Source: Bog-473 sp963741995 (GTDB lineage: Bacteria; Actinomycetota; Acidimicrobiia; Acidimicrobiales; RAAP-2). From it: 64,000 bases of DNA. The notes beneath the pieces were generated by a model. That model did no database searches. It saw nothing but the letters and a program-made list of their open reading frames with translations, and had not been told where the DNA came from. Made by a program: the position numbers and the translations under genes. The stretch covers positions 124,001 through 188,000 of the forward strand of contig CAVUKI010000003.1 in NCBI GenBank assembly GCA_963741995.1. Direction: 5' to 3'. Shown here one piece after another: positions 60,302 through 64,000 of the stretch; the first letter of the stretch is position 1; each line of letters opens with the position of its first letter.

Positions 60302-61245
60302 GACGCACCCGCCGCCGGCTGTCCGGCGAACGCCTCGAAGCGCTGGCCCACGATGTCCATCAGCTCGGGCACGGCGGAGAGATACCAGTAGACGTCACGC
60401 ACCTCGACATGGCCCACGTAGGTGGCCAGCACAGGGATCTTGGCGTCCACGTCGACGCCCTGGGCGTGCCAGGCCTCGATGCGGCCCACCACCATGCGAT
60501 GGCGCAGATCGTGCACCCGAGGGGAACGGGTGCGGCCATCGGCCGTCCAACCCAGCCGGCGGCGCACCACGGAAAAGGCGTGATGGGCGAGGCTGTAGCT
60601 GATGCGCTCGCTCGCTTCGGTGCGGAAGAAGGCCTCGCCCGGCCCCGGAGCGCTGTAGCGGCGTTCTCGCTCGGCGACGTAGTCGGCCAGGGCCGCCACT
60701 GCACTCGGGTGGAGGGGGACCAGCCTGGTCAGGCCACGTTTGCCCGCTCGGACCGTGATCTGCGAACCGGCGAGGTCGACGTCCGCACACGTGAGGGCGA
60801 GGGCTTCGCTGATGCGCAACCCGGTGCAGGCCAACAACCCGAACAAGGTGACGTAACAGCGGGGCCGCAGTCCGCCGGGGGGATCCAGCCGAGCTGCCTC
60901 GGCCAGCAGGGCGGCGATCTCGGCGTCGGAGTAGACGTGGGGCGGGGTGCGATGGCCCGTCGGGCCGAGCAGCCCGGGGGCAGGCACGTCGGTGGCGCCG
61001 TCCATCGCATGGAGGTGGCGCAGCAGGCCCCGCACCCTGCCCAGCCGCTGTGCTGGATTGCGCGGGTTGGTCGACGACGTCGAAGTGACCCACTCCAGTG
61101 TCGTCTCCAAGGGGATCGGTCCCTCATGGCCGTCGAGGTAGCGAGCGAACTCGCGCAATGAGCGCTCGTGGGTGACCGAGCGATAGCCGAGACCACGACG
61201 CATCTCTATGTAGCTCTCGATAATGTCGCAAATGGCCCCGGTCAT
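60298..61245 (-). CDS. Tyrosine recombinase, second of the RIT trio
   Basis: ATG 61245 overlaps the previous stop; 315 aa. The catalytic set is complete: TGLRISEALAL (Arg), RAGKRGLTRLVPL (Lys), VHDLRHRMVVG (H-x-L-R), YVGHVEVRDVYWYLS (His, Tyr). The N-terminal part is short (IESYIEMRRGLGYRSVTHER). It overlaps the third gene by ATGA. Confidence 0.92.
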   Translation of the reverse strand: MTGAICDIIESYIEMRRGLGYRSVTHERSLREFARYLDGHEGPIPLETTLEWVTSTSSTNPRNPAQRLGRVRGLLRHLHAMDGATDVPAPGLLGPTGHRTPPHVYSDAEIAALLAEAARLDPPGGLRPRCYVTLFGLLACTGLRISEALALTCADVDLAGSQITVRAGKRGLTRLVPLHPSAVAALADYVAERERRYSAPGPGEAFFRTEASERISYSLAHHAFSVVRRRLGWTADGRTRSPRVHDLRHRMVVGRIEAWHAQGVDVDAKIPVLATYVGHVEVRDVYWYLSAVPELMDIVGQRFEAFAGQPAAGAS

Positions 61246-62159
61246 GACGCCATCCCCGGCCACGGCAGCGCCACCTCACGAAGGGCATCGACATCAACTG
61301 CCGCATAGATCCGAGTGGTGGCGAGCTCGCTGTGTCCGAGCAGACCGGCGATCTCGACCAGGCGAACGCCTCTGGCCTGGAGCTCGGTGGCCATCGAATG
61401 GCGCAGCAGGTTCCCGCCGCGAGTGGGCGCGTCGATCCCGGCCCGCTCGAGCGCCCTTTGCACCGCTCGCCCCACGATGCTCGCGCTTATCGGAGCACCT
61501 CGGCGCAGGCGCAGCAGCACGAACACTTCGCGCACCGTGCTGTCGGGCCGGCCGTGCTCGAGATACTCGGCCAGCGCGCATCCCACCTCAGCAGGGATCG
61601 GAAGGCGCGCTCCGTGGCCAGTCTTGCGAGTGCGCACCGAGACCACTCCCTGGCGCCAGTCGATGTCGTCGAGCTCGAGCCGGCAGACCTCGCTGACTCG
61701 GAGGCCCAAGCGGGCCATGCACAAGATGATGGCCCGGTCACGCAGGTCGCGGACTGTTGAACCGTCCAACGAGACGATGAGCTCGCTGAAGGCCTGCGAA
61801 TCCAGATGTCGGACAAGACCGCTCCGCCGGTGCGGCACCATCGGCACAGTGTCCTCAAGGCCATTCGCGCCCAGGCCCTGGGAGCGAAGGAACCGGAAGA
61901 AAGAACGCAAGGACGTCGCCACCAACTCCAACGTCCTTGGCTGATAGCGACACGATGCCGCGCTGATAAACGCAATGACGTCTCGAGCGCCGAGTTCCCC
62001 GACCTGCACGCGCCCGTCAGGAAAGCGCTCCTCCAAGAACCCCCGGACCCAGCGGGCGTAATTGGTGCGGGTGCCTACACAGACACCCAGGGCTCGCCGC
62101 AGATGGTCATCGAAGGCGGCCAGCGCCGCTTCGATAGTCCAAGTTGAGTCGACCGACAT
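61242..62159 (-). CDS. Tyrosine recombinase, first of the RIT trio
   Basis: A 305-aa protein. N-terminal SAM-like domain (YARWVRGFLEERFPDGRVQV) and catalytic domain with Arg in ARLGLRVSEVCRL, Lys in VRTRKTGHGARL, His in LLGHSELATTRIYAAV and its Tyr. The H-x-x-R box reads GGNLLRHSMATEL, so Asn replaces the first His. It acts with the next two proteins, which it overlaps by ATGA. Confidence 0.92.
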   Translation of the reverse strand: MSVDSTWTIEAALAAFDDHLRRALGVCVGTRTNYARWVRGFLEERFPDGRVQVGELGARDVIAFISAASCRYQPRTLELVATSLRSFFRFLRSQGLGANGLEDTVPMVPHRRSGLVRHLDSQAFSELIVSLDGSTVRDLRDRAIILCMARLGLRVSEVCRLELDDIDWRQGVVSVRTRKTGHGARLPIPAEVGCALAEYLEHGRPDSTVREVFVLLRLRRGAPISASIVGRAVQRALERAGIDAPTRGGNLLRHSMATELQARGVRLVEIAGLLGHSELATTRIYAAVDVDALREVALPWPGMAS

Positions 62160-62287
62160 GAGCTCCTCCTTGTCCTCCGGCAGGGTGGCCGGACTAGCAA
62201 GGAGCCTGCCGTTATGTGCAGTTGCTGGTCGCCCTCAGGGTGACATCGATCGCCTCAGTCCAGCCCGATTGTCCCGTTGCAGCTGGA

Positions 62288-62323
62288 CGACTGCACATAA
62301 CTGAGAACTGAGCCGAATAGGTG
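62288..62323. repeat. RIT right 36-bp inverted repeat
   Basis: Exact partner of 59211-59246. Its last six bases TAGGTG double as the target-site repeat next to the OrfB remnant. Confidence 0.9.
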
Positions 62324-62733
62324 ATGTCGCCGACATAGCGCCGGTCCATCTCTTCGCACGGCCCGAAGTGGCGTTGGATCAGGTCCTTGGCCGCCTCGGC
62401 GTCGGGATCGGGCACGGTGGTCTTGCGCCAGCGCTTCTTGCAGCGGCCCTCGAGGCCGGCCTGGCGCATCAGCCTGGCCACTTTGCGCTTCCCGGCCGCC
62501 ACGTGACGATGGAGCAGTTCCCTGTGCATCCGCGGAGCGCCATAGGTGCCGTTGGATTCGCTGTGGATGGTGCGGATCTGCTCGAGCAGCTCGGCGTCGG
62601 TGACGTCGCGGCGAGACGGGACGTCCTTCTTGCGCTCGTAATAGGCGGACTTGGAGACCTCGAACATGTCACAGCAGTGCTTGACGCTGTGACCTGCGAC
62701 TTCCTCCGCCTCGATGAAGGGGTCCATCTTCAC
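62318..62733 (-). pseudogene. IS3 OrfB, N-terminal part (disrupted)
   Basis: Contains the HTH_21-type region (HCCDMFEVSKSAYYERKKDV, NGTYGAPRMHRELLHRHV) and the start of the DDE core up to DRRYVGDITY, with the first catalytic Asp in GDITY. At 62318 the reading enters the inner element and soon stops. Confidence 0.9.
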
Positions 62734-63047
62734 CGGGTCTCCTGAGCGAAAAAAGCCGTGGCTCGCTTGAGCAGGTCGACATCAGCCTGGAGCCGGCGGT
62801 TCTCCCGGCGCAGCCGACTGAGCTCTTCGCGCTCTTCGCTCGTCAGGCCCGGACGTTCGCCCGAATCGATCTCGGCTTGTTTGACCCAGGTGCGCACGTT
62901 GGTCTCGGTCAGATCGAAGTCCCTGGCCACCTGGCCGATGCTGCGATCACCACGCCGGCACAGCTCGACGATCTCAGCTTTGAACTCCGGAGTGAACGAG
63001 CGGCGCGGACGCGGCTTCTTCTTCTCCATGGTCTCCATTTTGGACAT
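62730..63047 (-). CDS. IS3 OrfA (HTH transposase subunit)
   Basis: A 105-aa protein (or from the second Met, 63038). It has RRSFTPEFKAEIVELCRRGD, an HTH (VARDFDLTETNVRTWVKQAE) and a leucine-zipper-like helix (LRRENRRLQADVDLLKRA). Near its end the reading passes the slippery heptamer T-TTT-TTC, after which the -1 frame leads straight into OrfB. Confidence 0.93.
   Translation of the reverse strand: MSKMETMEKKKPRPRRSFTPEFKAEIVELCRRGDRSIGQVARDFDLTETNVRTWVKQAEIDSGERPGLTSEEREELSRLRRENRRLQADVDLLKRATAFFAQETR
62748..62754 (-). promoter_or_regulatory. -1 ribosomal frameshift site of the IS3 element
   Basis: On the minus strand OrfA codons GCT TTT TTC form the heptamer T TTT TTC in the correct phase. 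The -1 frame is then open through GFFRSGDPVKMDPFIEAEEV into OrfB, giving the usual OrfAB transposase. CAGGAG follows closely and may stimulate slippage. Confidence 0.65.
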
Positions 63048-63077
63048 CCTCTCTGGGGCTATGCCCCTGATGTTGGA

Positions 63078-63102
63078 TGTCCGTCAAACCGGAGGAAGCC
63101 CA
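63078..63102. repeat. IS3 right terminal inverted repeat
   Basis: Reverse complement of the left repeat except at three positions. CAG follows at 63103-63105. Confidence 0.85.
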
Positions 63103-63392
63103 CAGGGGCACTCTGTGGTCGGGAGTCGCTGAGCGTTAGGGGACAGTGGACTCTGGACGTTGCCGACTCCTAAAACAAAATAACCGCTTCTTCAGAACCT
63201 CGCCGAGGGTGGGAGAGTCGGGTGTCGAACTCACACCGTGCGCCAAACCCACTCGTCGCTGGGCAGCATGTGGTGCTAGTACCAATCTCACCTGGATACC
63301 TGCCACCTTTGCCCCCACCGGGCGGTCCGCAACACTGTCGGTAGCGACTGACCGGAGGGCCCAACTGTGGAGACTTGGCGGCTGACCATTGG

Positions 63393-64000
63393 ATGCGCCA
63401 AACACAGCACAGCCAAGTGAGGGGCGAGATTCTTCAGGCACCTTGGTACCGATTCCGAGCCACTTTCGGTGGCCGGGTGGGCGGCTATCTGATCATCGTC
63501 CTATTGGTAGGACTGTTGGGCGGACTGTCTTTGGGCTCGATCGCCGGCGCCCGACGGACCGAGTCCTCGTACGCCACCTACTTGGACTCCACTGACCCCT
63601 CCGACCTGGCCGTCACGCTGGGCGTGCCCACCTGCGCCACGTGCTCGGGCTACTCGCCGAAGGTGGAGTCCGCACTTGCCCGCCTTCCCCACGTGGCGGC
63701 GGTCGAGGGCTCCGTGTGGTCTAACGCCCAGATCCTGAATCCGAACGGCACGCCGCACTCCATCAACCAGACCCTATTCAACGAGATCACCCCTATCGCC
63801 AGTACCGACGGCCTCTACTTCAACCAGGACCGAGTCACCCCGGTGGCAGGTCGTATGGCCGACCCGGGTCGGGTGGATGAGATGGTCATGAGTGCCGCCG
63901 CCGCCCGGCTGCAGGGACTCCATCTAGGCGAGACCGTACCGGTCGGGTTTTACACCAACGCCGAGACCACCGAGCCGGGCTTCGGGACGCCCAGCGTGAC
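63393..64000 (+). CDS. FtsX-type ABC transporter permease, partial (runs off the window)
   Basis: The frame is open from ATG 63393 (or GTG 63417) to the window end without a stop. It has a first helix (GGYLIIVLLVGLLGGLSLG), then the typical SIAGARRTESSYATYLDSTD followed by DLAVTLG, and a long outer domain (VAAVEGSVWSNAQILNPN, VAGRMADPGRVDEMVMSAAA). This is the N-terminal part of large FtsX/MacB-like permeases. The 290 bases upstream, after the IS, hold no gene. The partner ATPase is not in view. Confidence 0.85.
   Translation, partial: MRQTQHSQVRGEILQAPWYRFRATFGGRVGGYLIIVLLVGLLGGLSLGSIAGARRTESSYATYLDSTDPSDLAVTLGVPTCATCSGYSPKVESALARLPHVAAVEGSVWSNAQILNPNGTPHSINQTLFNEITPIASTDGLYFNQDRVTPVAGRMADPGRVDEMVMSAAAARLQGLHLGETVPVGFYTNAETTEPGFGTPSV

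Larger units (their letters stand above)
59191..62317 (-). mobile_element. Recombinase-In-Trio (RIT) type element inserted in IS3 OrfB
   Basis: A 3127-bp insertion flanked by 6-bp direct repeats TAGGTG (59185-59190, 62318-62323), carrying three consecutive tyrosine recombinase genes with ATGA overlaps and no other gene. Long inverted repeats lie at or near the ends, together with five copies of TTATGTGCAG-like motifs (59191 +, 59234 +, 59291 -, 62212 +, 62291 -). This is the layout of RIT elements. The left end has 20 extra bases outside the long inverted repeat. Confidence 0.87.
58673..63102 (-). mobile_element. IS3-family insertion sequence, interrupted by a second element
   Basis: The ends are 25-bp inverted repeats (58673-58697 and 63078-63102) matching at 22 positions, starting TGGGCTT and ending GACGGACA, with TG...CA tips. 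The 3-bp direct repeat CAG lies outside both ends (58670-58672 and 63103-63105). OrfA and OrfB are on the minus strand. Removing the inner element and its duplication leaves about 1.3 kb, normal for IS3. The inner insertion destroys OrfB, so this copy cannot move by itself. Confidence 0.9.

Overview
The window is about 68% GC by eye. It uses GTG and TTG starts freely and carries an FhaA-FhaB-PstP-PknB(PASTA) signalling block, CrgA, an LCP ligase and Thr-rich secreted tails. This points to a high-GC actinobacterium, most likely of the class Acidimicrobiia; that placement is inferred from gene content only.

Layout. (1) 196-12618: a one-direction exopolysaccharide cluster. It has a broken LAFTG-type surface protein, an initiating polyprenyl-phosphate sugar transferase, a GT39-like enzyme, GT2 and GT4 transferases, Wzy, a Wzc-like kinase, a Wzx flippase and an unusual double alpha/beta-hydrolase. 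A 51-codon ORF is coupled by overlap at both ends between two transferases. (2) 12770-16987: MFS transporter, amidohydrolase, GT4. (3) 17155-23220: tRNA-Leu, then fhaA-fhaB-pstP-pknB without rodA/pbpA/pknA between them, a glutamine amidotransferase and crgA. (4) 23245-29350: thiolase, hotdog thioesterase, ComF, SDR, a pirin remnant, an aldo/keto reductase and an S11 DD-peptidase homologue lacking the catalytic Ser and Lys. (5) 29519-42035: a 12.5-kb integrated phage-like element in tRNA-Ile, bounded by exact 42-bp direct repeats. It carries an integrase, HTH proteins, a replication protein with an iteron-like origin inside its gene, an HNH nuclease that appears to start at CTG, an HK97-type capsid, a tape measure protein and an Xre-RES toxin-antitoxin pair. 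No terminase, portal, protease or lysis gene was recognised. (6) 42112-51821: SGNH hydrolase, acyl-CoA thioesterase, tRNA-Ala, decayed or frameshifted genes (ABC permease, CaiB, SDR, LCP), Nudix and a diguanylate cyclase. (7) 52194-57318: a small locus with a formyltransferase (frameshifted), holo-ACP synthase, an acyl carrier protein, a 55-codon ORF, an amino acid:carrier-protein ligase and, further on, a GT4. (8) 57506 to the end: a lone 3' half of tRNA-Pro that looks like a genomic-island boundary. It is followed by an IS3-family element whose transposase gene is split by a 3.1-kb element with three tandem tyrosine recombinases (Recombinase-In-Trio type), then the start of an FtsX-type ABC permease running off the window.

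How the parts fit. The first cluster can assemble, polymerise, flip and length-regulate a cell-surface glycan, and the distant LCP protein could attach it to the wall. The kinase/phosphatase/FHA block and CrgA belong to growth and division control. The phage-like element looks like a compact satellite or stripped prophage whose early genes form one tightly overlapping operon. The carrier-protein locus could deliver an activated amino acid from a phosphopantetheine arm to an unknown acceptor.

Caution: six or seven otherwise good genes are each broken by one apparent single-base shift, three of them plausibly at G/C runs. Base-calling errors must be excluded before any is treated as a pseudogene.
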